The translations under genes and the position numbers were made by a program. A DNA stretch of 64,000 nucleotides from NCBI RefSeq assembly GCF_029968035.1, contig NZ_JASCIQ010000036.1:26876-90875 (forward strand), given 5' to 3'. A model generated the notes under the pieces. It was not told the DNA's origin. It searched no databases and saw nothing but the letters and a program-made list of their open reading frames with translations. The stretch comes from Streptomyces cavernicola (GTDB lineage: Bacteria > Actinomycetota > Actinomycetes > Streptomycetales > Streptomycetaceae). Shown here piece after piece: positions 40,954 to 48,878 of the stretch; position 1 is the stretch's first letter, and every line of letters begins with the position of its first letter.

Positions 40954-41439
40954 GCCGCGAGCATAGAACTCGTAGAGAACCGGCAAAGCCGCGGCTTGAC
41001 ACTTCGGTCGGCTGATAGTCTTGGCCGCTGGCCAGGGCAGCACGTGGACCGACCGCTCAAGCGGCGTTCCCAGGCCCGGCGTTGGGACATCCCCCACGGG
41101 GGACCGGCCGGAGGAGGTGGGGCTGAAATGGATCGAAGTCGACCGTGCAGTACCACCCGCTCTTCCGCCAGGTAGCAGCGCCCAGCGACCGAGGCTTTCC
41201 GTACCCGTGCATACGCCGGGTAAACCGCGAAGTTCACGGCAACCTCATCTCGCGCTCGGCGGACGCTCCCCGGAAGGGCATTTCGTCCCCGCTTGATCTG
41301 AGCTTGATCTGTGTCAGAGCGAAGGCCGCCACCGCGTCGGACCGGTGCCGCCCGCTTTGCGGACGTGACCTTTGAGCCGTACGTCCCCATTCCGGGCAGT
41401 TCCATCCCGCGCGCCGGCCGCGCCGCGAAGGAGCCTGCC
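40954..41439. other. 486-bp gap upstream of corA with a possible leader peptide
   Basis: Contains a TTGACA at 40996-41001 with a TAGTCT 14 bases further (short spacing), a 15-codon reading frame with a strong ribosome binding site, then about 260 bases of GC-rich sequence with a repeated CTTGATCTGAGCTTGATCTG at 41290-41309. A GTG-initiated extension of corA from 41311 is possible but lacks a ribosome binding site. No known Mg riboswitch pattern was recognised. Confidence 0.55.
41128..41175 (+). CDS. Possible 15-aa leader peptide upstream of corA
   Basis: ATG 41128 is preceded by GGAGGAGGTGGGGCTGAA and encodes MDRSRPCSTTRSSAR, ending at TAG 41175. It is rich in Arg and Ser with one Cys. Too short to judge by codon usage. 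Could be an attenuating leader or the first cistron of a short transcript. Confidence 0.4.
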   Translation: MDRSRPCSTTRSSAR

Positions 41440-42555
41440 ATGTCGATGATCCGTGACCTCCGTGCCGCCGTCCGCCCCCAGCTGCGCAAGGACGCCGCGC
41501 CCGGCAGCCCGTACGAGACGACTCGCGATGCCGCAGCGGCGAGCGCCGTCGTGGACTGCGCCGTGTACCGCGACGGGCGGCGCGTGCCGCACGAGGGGCC
41601 GCTCGGCCCCGGTGACGCGATGGGGCAGGTGCGCCGGGACGGCGGCTTCGCGTGGATCGGCCTGCACGAGCCGACCGAGGCCGAATTCTCCGGTATCGCC
41701 GCCCAGTTCGGGCTGCACCCGCTGGCCGTCGAGGACGCCGTGCACGCCCACCAGCGCCCCAAGCTGGAGCGGTACGACGACACCCTGTTCACCGTCTTCA
41801 AGACCATCCACTACGTCGAGCACGCCGAGCTCACCGCGACCAGCGAGGTCGTCGAGACCGGCGAGGTGATGTGCTTCACCGGGCGGGACTTCTTCATCAC
41901 CGTGCGGCACGGCGGCCAGGGCTCGCTGCGCAACCTCCGGCACCGCCTCCAGGACGACCCGGAGCTGCTCGCCAAAGGGCCCTCGGCCGTGCTGCACGCC
42001 ATCGCGGACCATGTCGTCGACGGGTACATCGCGGTCGCGGACGCCGTGCAGGACGACATCGACGAGGTCGAGATCGACGTCTTCTCACAGTCCGGCAAGG
42101 GCAGCCCGCGCGGTGCGGACGCCGGCCGGATCTACCAACTCAAGCGCGAGGTACTGGAGTTCAAGCGCGCCGCCGCCCCGCTCCTGCGCCCCATGCAGCT
42201 GCTCAGCGAGCGGCCGATGCGGCTTGTCGACCCGGACATCCAGAAGTACTTCCGGGACGTCGCCGACCACCTCGCGCGCGTGCAGGAACAGGTCGTCGGC
42301 TTCGACGAGCTGCTCAACTCGATCCTGCAGGCCAACCTCGCGCAGGCGACCGTCGCGCAGAACGAGGACATGCGCAAGATCACCTCGTGGGCGGCCATCG
42401 TCGCCGTGCCCACGATGATCTGCGGGGTGTACGGCATGAACTTCGAGCACATGCCGGAGCTGAAGTGGGAGTACGGCTACCCGACGGTGATGGCCGCCAT
42501 CGGCGTCGTCTGCTTCGCGATCCACCGCACCCTCAAGCGCAACGGCTGGCTGTAG
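41440..42555 (+). CDS. corA: CorA-type magnesium/cobalt transporter
   Basis: 371 aa from ATG 41440 (MSMIRDLRAAVRPQL), which has AAGGAG eight bases upstream. Large cytosolic N-terminal domain (FAWIGLHEPTEAEFSGIAAQFGLHPLAVEDAVHAHQRPKLERYDD), a long coiled stalk, and two C-terminal spans with the selectivity motif GMN (VYGMNFEHMPELKWEYGYP). It forms a pentameric Mg2+ channel in relatives. In the second M. tuberculosis block its counterpart is Rv1239c. The long gene-free leader invites regulation at RNA level. Confidence 0.95.
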   Translation: MSMIRDLRAAVRPQLRKDAAPGSPYETTRDAAAASAVVDCAVYRDGRRVPHEGPLGPGDAMGQVRRDGGFAWIGLHEPTEAEFSGIAAQFGLHPLAVEDAVHAHQRPKLERYDDTLFTVFKTIHYVEHAELTATSEVVETGEVMCFTGRDFFITVRHGGQGSLRNLRHRLQDDPELLAKGPSAVLHAIADHVVDGYIAVADAVQDDIDEVEIDVFSQSGKGSPRGADAGRIYQLKREVLEFKRAAAPLLRPMQLLSERPMRLVDPDIQKYFRDVADHLARVQEQVVGFDELLNSILQANLAQATVAQNEDMRKITSWAAIVAVPTMICGVYGMNFEHMPELKWEYGYPTVMAAIGVVCFAIHRTLKRNGWL

Positions 42556-42568
42556 CTAAGCTGCACGC

Positions 42569-43087
42569 ATGTCTGCCGATTCGTCTGCCGATTCGCTTCT
42601 CGACCAGGCCCTCGCCGAGGAGGCCACGAAGAAGTCCGGCCTGATCTGGGTACGCGGCTCCGAGCCCGCCCGCGCCCTGTGGCACGTATGGCACGAGGGC
42701 GCGGCGCACGTCGTCGGCGACGGCCCCGGCGAGCAGCCGCTGCCCGGCATCGTCGACGGGGCGCAGGCCGAGGTGACGGTGCGCAGCAAGGACAAGGGCG
42801 GCCGGCTCGTCGTCTGGACCGCGCGGGCCGTCGAGTTGACGCCGCGCTCACCCGAGTGGGAGGCGGCGGTCGCCGAGCTCAAGGGCAAGCGGCTGAACGC
42901 GCCGGACGCGGAGGCGATGACGGAGCGGTGGGCGCGGGAGTGCAGGGTGCTGCGGCTGCAGCCCCAGGGCGTGGACACGGGGATGCCGGACGGGTCCCTG
43001 GCCTCGGCGCCGTTGCCTACGCCGGCGACTACCCGGGAGCCGATTCCGGGGGCGTTGCCACGGATACTGTTCCGGCGGCGGAAGTAG
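42569..43087 (+). CDS. Conserved protein of unknown function, 172 aa
   Basis: Begins 14 bp after corA (MSADSSADSLLDQALAEEATKKSGLIWVRG). The core (ALWHVWHEGAAHVVGDGPGEQPLPGI, TVRSKDKGGRLVVWTARAVELTP) reads like a small split-barrel beta protein related to FMN-binding folds, followed by WEAAVAELKGKRLNAPDAEAMTERWARECRVLRLQP. No cofactor motif recognised. Probably in the corA transcript. Family function unknown to me. Confidence 0.78.
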   Translation: MSADSSADSLLDQALAEEATKKSGLIWVRGSEPARALWHVWHEGAAHVVGDGPGEQPLPGIVDGAQAEVTVRSKDKGGRLVVWTARAVELTPRSPEWEAAVAELKGKRLNAPDAEAMTERWARECRVLRLQPQGVDTGMPDGSLASAPLPTPATTREPIPGALPRILFRRRK

Positions 43088-43407
43088 GGGGTCGGGGTTC
43101 CGTCGGGGTCCCCGCACCGTCGACTGGGGCGCCGTCGATCGCCCTGCGGGCTCGTCCTCAAGCGCCGGACGGGCTGGTTTTGATCCCCTCCCCGCCCCTT
43201 CCCGGCTGTGCCCGATATGCGGCTGCCGCCGCGTGGCTGCCGTCGGCACGGGGGCCAGCCCCCGGACCCCCGCTCCTCAAACGCCGTAGGGGCTGGATTT
43301 AGCCCCGCCAGGGGCTGGTGCTGTTAGGGGCGCGGGGAACTGCGCGACCAGCCACGACGGCGCGGCAGCCGAAAAGACGGCCGGGGTACGGGGCGAAGCC
43401 CCGAGGG
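43088..43407. repeat. 320-bp gap filled with dispersed Streptomyces repeats
   Basis: 43128-43310 is a near-identical inverted copy of the element at 31592-31800 but without its central palindromic insert. It includes GATCGCCCTGCGGGCTCGTC, CCCCGCCCCTTCCCGGCTGT and GCGGCTGCCGCCGCGTGGCT. 43326-43345 then holds the second family AGGGGCGCGGGGAACTGCGC. It ends with a GGGGCGAAGCCCC hairpin. No gene. Confidence 0.85.
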
Positions 43408-44358
43408 TCAAGACTGGTCAGCCTCCGCCGCCAGCGCCCCCCGCAGCCACTCGTGGGCCGTTCCCGGGTTGGGCTCCGCGGGGCCCGTCAGGTCGGTGAC
43501 CAGCTGCCAGTACCGGTCGATGCGAGGGTCCTCCGCCAGGACGGCGCTGAGCCCGCGCCGGAACTGCGGACTGTCCCGCACCCCCGCCGCAGCGGCGTAC
43601 GCGGCCACGAAACCGTCCAACTCCTCGCCCGCGTACGGCGGTCGGCCCGACCGCAGGGCGGGCGCCGCCAGTGCGAAGGCCTCGGCGAGCGCGGTGTAGA
43701 GCACGGCCGGCCGGTACCCGTCGGCGGTGCGGTGGGCGGCCGGCTGGCAGTCGTCCCGCACCGCGTTCCCCGGGCAGGGGCCCGACACGAAGGCGTGCAG
43801 CCGGGCGAAGGCGAGGACCTGGTGCGGCGCCGGGTCGTCGGGCAGCTGTGGAACCGCCTGCTCGACCACCGCCGCCCGCACCCCCGCCGGAAGCCGCGGC
43901 GGCAGCCAGCCCCGCCAGAACCGGGCGAGCGCGTCCGTGCTCGGCGGCATCGTGACCGCACCGACGAGCCGCAGCCGCTCGGCGCGCTCCTCGGCCGGGC
44001 ACTCGTGCAGCAGCCGCAGCGCCGCCTCCCGCCAGCGCAGCGCCGCCAGCTGTGAGCCGATGCCGCGCAGCCGGTCCGCGACGACGTCCTCCAGAGCACC
44101 GCCGACCCCGTCCGCGCCCTCCGCCTCCAGGACCCGCCCGACGTCCGGCACCGGCAGGTCGAGGGTGCGCAGCGCGCGGATCGTACGGAGCCGGTCGAGC
44201 GCGTCCGAGCCGTACCGCCGGTGGCCGCCGGTGCTGCGCGCGGCCTCGGGCAGCAGTCCGCGGTCGGAGTAGAAGCGCACGGTCTTGACGGTGACGCCGG
44301 CCTGCTCGGCGAGCTCCCCGATGCTCCACAGGCCGTCCGGCGACAGGGCTTGCGACAC
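43408..44358 (-). CDS. MerR-family regulator with large C-terminal domain
   Basis: 316 aa from GTG 44358 with GGGAGG eight bases upstream. The MerR winged HTH is clear: WSIGELAEQAGVTVKTVRFYSDRGLLPEAARSTGGHRRYG. Next comes the dimerisation helix. The C-terminal 200 residues are a helical domain with MPPSTDALARFWRGWLPPRLPAGVRAAVVEQ, AGVRDSPQFRRGLSAVLAEDPRIDRYWQLVTDLTG and no cysteine pair of metal sensors, so the effector is probably organic. Divergent from a two-domain hydrolase across a MerR-type promoter, so that gene is the likely target. Confidence 0.92.
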   Translation of the reverse strand: MSQALSPDGLWSIGELAEQAGVTVKTVRFYSDRGLLPEAARSTGGHRRYGSDALDRLRTIRALRTLDLPVPDVGRVLEAEGADGVGGALEDVVADRLRGIGSQLAALRWREAALRLLHECPAEERAERLRLVGAVTMPPSTDALARFWRGWLPPRLPAGVRAAVVEQAVPQLPDDPAPHQVLAFARLHAFVSGPCPGNAVRDDCQPAAHRTADGYRPAVLYTALAEAFALAAPALRSGRPPYAGEELDGFVAAYAAAAGVRDSPQFRRGLSAVLAEDPRIDRYWQLVTDLTGPAEPNPGTAHEWLRGALAAEADQS

Positions 44359-44361
44359 GGC

Positions 44362-44392
44362 TTGAACCTCCCTCAGGGGGAGTTCCTACGGT
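44362..44392 (+). promoter_or_regulatory. MerR-type promoter with 19-bp spacer
   Basis: TTGAAC (44362-44367), 19-base spacer, TACGGT (44387-44392). The spacer carries CTCCC-N5-GGGAG. Overlong spacers with central dyads are typical of promoters activated by DNA distortion by MerR proteins. Confidence 0.7.
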
Positions 44393-44446
44393 ACCGGCGA
44401 GCACAGCGAGGTCGGCAACGGGAAGAAACGGGAAGAGGAGACGACG

Positions 44447-45994
44447 ATGACGATGACGGCATTCGTCCTGGTTCCGGGCGCGCACACCGGCGGCTGGGTG
44501 TGGCGGGAGGTCGCAGAGCGGCTGCGCGCGGCCGGGGCCGAGGCGCACCCGGTGACGCTCACGGGGATGCGGGACAGCGAAGCAGAGCCCCAACAGCCGG
44601 TCCTGGAAGAGGAGTTCGGGCGGGTGGACCTCGGCACGCACGTCGACGACGTGGTCCGCCGCATCGACCGGCTGCCCGCCGCCGCGGAGGTCGTCCTCGT
44701 CGGCCACTGCTACGGCATCCACCCGGTCCTGGAGGCGGCGGCCCGCCGTACGGACCGGATCGCGCGGATCGTGTACGTGGACACGGCCCCGGCGCAGGAC
44801 GGCGACCCGGCCCTCGCGCTGATCCCCGACCGGGAGGTGCGCGAACGGCTGGCCGCCCCCGAAGGGCCCGCACAAGCCGCCGCGTACGTCCCGCCCCCGG
44901 GCCGGGAGCGCTGGCCGCTCTGGGGCAGCCTCGACGACGTGCCCGACGCGGCCCTCGACCAACTGGCGGCCCGCGCCGCGCCCCAGCCGACCGGCACCCT
45001 GACCCGGCCGCTGCGCATCCCGCCCGAGGTGGCCGCGCTGCCCTCGACCGGGGTGCTGTGCACGGCGAACGGCTCGACCCTCGCCGTACTGCGGAGCATC
45101 GTCGGCCTCGGTGAGCCGCGGCTGCTCGGGCTGACCGAGCCGCAGGTGCGGTTCCTCGAACTGGCCGCGGGCCACTGGCCGATGCTGTCCGCGCCCGAGG
45201 AGCTGGCCGCGCTGCTGCTGCGCGCGGCGGCCGGCGAGGGCGAGCGGCTCGCGGCGCCGAGCGGGCCGCCCCAGCACCTGCGGCCGTTCCTCCTCGACGT
45301 GCCCGAGCGCCCGCGCGAGCGCGTGGGCCGGGTCGACCTGTACGCGCCGGATGACGCGACCCCCCGGACGCCCCGCCCCGCCGTCCTGCTCGTGCACGGC
45401 GGCCCGGTGCCCGCCGACGCCCGGCCGACGCCCCGCGACTGGCCGGGCTACCGGGGCTACGCCGACCACCTCGCCGGGCAAGGCGTGTTCGCGGCGACCG
45501 TCGACCACCGGATGCACGACGTGGCCGACTGCCCGCGCGCCGCCGACGACGTGGCCGCCGCGGTCGAGCTCGTACGCGCCGATCCCCGGGTGGACGCGGA
45601 CCGGGTCGCGCTGTGGTTCTTCTCCGGCGGCGGGCTGCTCTCCGCGGACTGGCTGGCGACCCCGCCGCCCTGGCTGCGCTGCGTGGCGGCGACGTACCCG
45701 ATCCTGGCGCCGCTGCCGAGCTGGGGGCTCGGCGACTCCCGGTTCCGCCCGGACGAGGCGGTGCGCAAGGCGGGCGAGCTGCCGTTCGTGCTGACCAGGG
45801 TGGGGCTCGAACTCCCGGAGATCGCGGCCACGGTGGAGACGTTCCTGACCGCCGCGCGCGCGTGCTCGGCCCGCGTCGAGGTGGTCGACCTGCCGGACGG
45901 GCACCACGGCTTCGAGACCATCGACCACACGGAACAGGCACGTACGGCGGTACGGGACGCGGCAGCCCGCGTACGCGCGTATGTGCAGGCCTGA
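44447..45994 (+). CDS. Fused two-domain alpha/beta hydrolase
   Basis: 515 aa. Residues about 1-235 are an EstC/salicylate-esterase-like hydrolase (TAFVLVPGAHTGGWVWREVAERL, with AGHWPMLSAPEELA at the base), whose nucleophile elbow reads GHCYG, so Cys replaces the usual Ser. Residues about 275-515 are a dienelactone-hydrolase-like domain (PAVLLVHGGPVPADA, WFFSGGGLLSADWLA with Ser, DGHHGFETIDH). Both hydrolases occur in one chain with no frame break. Controlled by the divergent MerR regulator, so an inducible ester, lactone or antibiotic-degrading role is plausible. Substrate unknown. Confidence 0.87.
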   Translation: MTMTAFVLVPGAHTGGWVWREVAERLRAAGAEAHPVTLTGMRDSEAEPQQPVLEEEFGRVDLGTHVDDVVRRIDRLPAAAEVVLVGHCYGIHPVLEAAARRTDRIARIVYVDTAPAQDGDPALALIPDREVRERLAAPEGPAQAAAYVPPPGRERWPLWGSLDDVPDAALDQLAARAAPQPTGTLTRPLRIPPEVAALPSTGVLCTANGSTLAVLRSIVGLGEPRLLGLTEPQVRFLELAAGHWPMLSAPEELAALLLRAAAGEGERLAAPSGPPQHLRPFLLDVPERPRERVGRVDLYAPDDATPRTPRPAVLLVHGGPVPADARPTPRDWPGYRGYADHLAGQGVFAATVDHRMHDVADCPRAADDVAAAVELVRADPRVDADRVALWFFSGGGLLSADWLATPPPWLRCVAATYPILAPLPSWGLGDSRFRPDEAVRKAGELPFVLTRVGLELPEIAATVETFLTAARACSARVEVVDLPDGHHGFETIDHTEQARTAVRDAAARVRAYVQA

Positions 45995-46003
45995 GGCGCG
46001 CGC

Positions 46004-46789
46004 TCAGGACGTGGGCAGCTGCTTGCCGTAGTCCACGACCTGCCGGGCGTCGGGCTTGCTGAACTCGAAGTCCGTTTCCCAGTCCGTCAGCCGGAGCGTG
46101 CCGGCCCCGCCGGCGCGCTCCAGGCGCAGCGGGTACGCAGTCCCTTCGAGGGAGACGTGCAGGGTGCCGCCCGCGCCCTTGTCCCCGCTGACCTCGATGG
46201 TGCGCTTGCCGTCGGCGGAGCCGCGCGCGCCCGTGGACAGCTTGCCGTGCAGCGTGAGCAGTCCGTCGAGCAGCAGCTCCTTGTCGGTGAACCCGCTGAG
46301 CTGCTTGTACGCGGGGTCGCCCTCGGGCACCTTCACGTACTTGCCGTCGAGCTTGTCCGCCGCCAGCTCGTCCGCCGAGTCCGGCTGCTGCTCGCCGCGG
46401 CCGCCCTGCGAGCTGTCGCCCTGCGAGGCCCAGAAGTCGGCGTCGGCCTTCAGGAAGAGCTGCCCGTCCACCCGCAGCAGTTCGAACGTCCGGTTCTTGA
46501 ACCGGACTTCACCGCTGCCGCCGTCCTCGGTCAGCTTCATGTCGAGCTTGTACGTGGCGCCCTTGCTGACCACCGAACCGGCCAGGCGCACCGAGTCCGC
46601 GCCCTTGGCCGCGGTCTCCGCCTTGCGCTGGATCTTCGCGGCGGAGAGCTTGCCGACGCCGTTGGTCCCGGCGTCCGGGTCCTTCTCGGCGCCGCAGCCC
46701 ACGAGCCCCGTCGTCCCCACGACCAGCCCGGCGCACAGGGCGCCGACGGATGCGATGCGGCGGGCTCGGCCCAGAGAGCTGGAGGTCAC
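46004..46789 (-). CDS. Secreted lipoprotein, LppX/LprG-like fold suspected
   Basis: 261 aa from GTG 46789 (VTSSSLGRARRIASVGAL). Lipobox LVGC at residues 29-32. The mature part has strand-rich sequence such as ATYKLDMKLTEDGGSGEVRFKN and GKYVKVPEGDPAYKQLSGF, a D/K/S-rich middle and LRLTDWETDFEF near the end, similar in design to the lipoprotein at 3579-4277. Divergent from the MgtE-domain gene. Relatives in mycobacteria carry lipids or lipoarabinomannan; ligand here unknown. Confidence 0.8.
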   Translation of the reverse strand: MTSSSLGRARRIASVGALCAGLVVGTTGLVGCGAEKDPDAGTNGVGKLSAAKIQRKAETAAKGADSVRLAGSVVSKGATYKLDMKLTEDGGSGEVRFKNRTFELLRVDGQLFLKADADFWASQGDSSQGGRGEQQPDSADELAADKLDGKYVKVPEGDPAYKQLSGFTDKELLLDGLLTLHGKLSTGARGSADGKRTIEVSGDKGAGGTLHVSLEGTAYPLRLERAGGAGTLRLTDWETDFEFSKPDARQVVDYGKQLPTS

Positions 46790-46987
46790 GTGCGGAGCTG
46801 CCTCTCGTAGGGGGGTCGGAGGGACAGTAGGGCAGCGTACCCGTGCTCCGGGCGCTGTCCCGCAGAGAGCCTTATGGACCGCGCACCAGGGCGTATCCGA
46901 CCGGGACGGGCTAGCCTGAAGCCCGCAAAGCATCAGATGTGCGTACGAAATGCGACATGAAAGCTCAAAGTCGGAAGGAGGCGGACC

Positions 46988-48262
46988 GTGTCGGCTCCCT
47001 CCCGGATCTTCGTCTCCCATCTGTCCGGCGTCGCCGTCTTCGACCCGAACGGCGACCAGGTGGGCCGCGTCCGCGACCTCGTGGCGATGCTCCGCGTCGG
47101 CCGCCGCCCGCCGCGCCTGCTCGGCCTGGTCGTCGAACTCTCCACCCGGCGCCGCATCTTCCTGCCCATGACCCGGGTCACCGGCATCGAGTCCGGCCAG
47201 GTCATCACGACCGGCGTGCTCAACGTCCGGCGCTTCGAGCAGCGCCCCACCGAGCGCCTCGTCCTCGGTGAGCTCCTCGACCGCCGCGTCACCCTCGTCG
47301 ACACCGGCGAGGAGGTCACCGTCCTCGACGTCGCCGTGCAGCAGCTTCCGGCCCGCCGCGACTGGGAGATCGACCGGGTCTTCGTACGCAAGGGGAAGGG
47401 CGGGGCGCTGCGGCGCAAGGGGGAGGCGGTGACCGTGGAGTGGTCGGCCGTCACCGGGTTCTCCCTGGAGGAGCACGGCCAGGGCGCCGAGTCCCTGCTC
47501 GCCTCGTTCGAGCAGCTGCGCCCCGCCGACCTCGCCAACGTCCTGCACCACTTCTCCGCGAAGCGCCGGGCCGAGGTGGCGGCCGCCCTCGACGACGACC
47601 GGCTCGCCGACGTACTGGAGGAGCTGCCCGAGGACGACCAGATCGAGATCCTCGGCAAGCTGCAGGAGGAGCGCGCCGCCGACGTCCTGGAGGCGATGGA
47701 CCCGGACGACGCCGCCGACCTGCTCGCCGAGCTGCCCGAGGAGGACCAGGAGCGCCTGCTCGGCCTGATGGAGCCGGACGACGCGGCGGACATGCGCCGC
47801 CTGATGCAGTACGAGGAGCGCACGGCCGGCGGCATGATGACGACCGAGCCGATCGTGCTCCAGCCCGACGCGACGGTCGCCGACGCCCTCGCCCGCGTCC
47901 GCCAGCAGGACCTCTCCCCCGCGCTCGCCGCCCAGGTCTACGTCTGCCGCCCGCCCGACCAGACGCCCACCGGCAAGTACCTGGGCCTGGTGCACTTCCA
48001 ACGGCTGCTCCGCGACCCGCCGTTCACCCTGGTCGGCACGGTCATCGACCAGGACCTGCAGAGCCTGCGCCCGGACACCCCGCTGCCTGCGGTCACCAGC
48101 TTCTTCGCCACGTACGACATGGTCGCGGCGCCCGTCGTCGACGAGAGCGGCTCGCTGCTCGGCGCCGTCACCGTCGACGACGTACTGGACCATCTGCTGC
48201 CCGACGACTGGCGCGAGACCGAGTTCCATCTGGCCGGGGAGGTGAACGACGGTGGTGAGTGA
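46988..48262 (+). CDS. MgtE N-domain/CBS protein without membrane domain
   Basis: 424 aa. Residues about 1-110 are a PRC-barrel-like region (RIFVSHLSGVAVFDPNGDQVGRVRDLVAML). Residues about 160-280 are the MgtE N superhelix with repeats (LRPADLANVLHHFSAKRRAEVAAAL, LADVLEELPEDDQIEILGKL, MDPDDAADLLAELPEEDQERLLGLM). A CBS pair follows (YEERTAGGMMTTEPIVLQPDATVADAL, then PVVDESGSLLGAVTVDDVLDHLL). In MgtE these parts gate a Mg2+ channel, but here the five-span pore is missing. The stop overlaps the start of a membrane protein gene by 11 bp. Similar to M. tuberculosis Rv1232c. Confidence 0.92.
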   Translation: MSAPSRIFVSHLSGVAVFDPNGDQVGRVRDLVAMLRVGRRPPRLLGLVVELSTRRRIFLPMTRVTGIESGQVITTGVLNVRRFEQRPTERLVLGELLDRRVTLVDTGEEVTVLDVAVQQLPARRDWEIDRVFVRKGKGGALRRKGEAVTVEWSAVTGFSLEEHGQGAESLLASFEQLRPADLANVLHHFSAKRRAEVAAALDDDRLADVLEELPEDDQIEILGKLQEERAADVLEAMDPDDAADLLAELPEEDQERLLGLMEPDDAADMRRLMQYEERTAGGMMTTEPIVLQPDATVADALARVRQQDLSPALAAQVYVCRPPDQTPTGKYLGLVHFQRLLRDPPFTLVGTVIDQDLQSLRPDTPLPAVTSFFATYDMVAAPVVDESGSLLGAVTVDDVLDHLLPDDWRETEFHLAGEVNDGGE

Positions 48263-48839
48263 CCGCGACCGGGAACGCGAACGCGAGCTGGCCAGAGCCG
48301 AACAGGCCCGGCCGCGCATCCGCCTGGACCAGCCCCGCCCGCCCCGCCGCAAGCTGCTGCCCGAGTACGACCCGGAGGCGTTCGGCCGGCTCTCCGAGAA
48401 GATCGCCCGCTTCCTCGGCACCGGCCGGTTCATCGTCTGGATGACGGTCCTGATCATCGTGTGGGTGCTGTGGAACGTGGCGGGGCCCGACCGGTGGCGC
48501 TTCGACGAGTACCCGTTCATCTTCCTGACCCTGATGCTCTCCCTGCAGGCCTCGTACGCGGCGCCGCTGATCCTGCTCGCGCAGAACCGGCAGGACGACC
48601 GGGACCGGGTCAACCTGGAGCAGGACCGCAAGCAGAACGAGCGCTCCATGTCGGACACCGAGTACCTGACCCGCGAGATCGCCGCGCTGCGGATGGGCCT
48701 CGGCGAGGTGGCGACCCGGGACTGGATCCGCTCGGAACTCCAGGACCTGGTCAAGGACATGGACGAACGGTTCGACGCGGTGCCGGCCGAGACGGCCGGG
48801 CGGGGGCCCTTCGCGCGTGACGAAGGCGACCGCAGATAG
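48252..48839 (+). CDS. DUF1003 membrane protein
   Basis: 195 aa from GTG 48252 (a GTG at 48255 also fits). Two spans, FIVWMTVLIIVWVLWNVAG and YPFIFLTLMLSLQASYAAPLILLAQNRQ, flanked by charged helical ends, the typical DUF1003 arrangement ending AQNRQDDRDRVNLEQD. Overlaps the MgtE-domain gene by 11 bp and ends 39 bp before mrp, so the two are probably co-translated and may form a membrane complex. Function of DUF1003 unknown. Confidence 0.9.
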   Translation: MVSDRDRERERELARAEQARPRIRLDQPRPPRRKLLPEYDPEAFGRLSEKIARFLGTGRFIVWMTVLIIVWVLWNVAGPDRWRFDEYPFIFLTLMLSLQASYAAPLILLAQNRQDDRDRVNLEQDRKQNERSMSDTEYLTREIAALRMGLGEVATRDWIRSELQDLVKDMDERFDAVPAETAGRGPFARDEGDRR

Positions 48840-48878
48840 GGCTCCCAGCCCCTCACCCCGTCGCCGTACCATTCCCGT

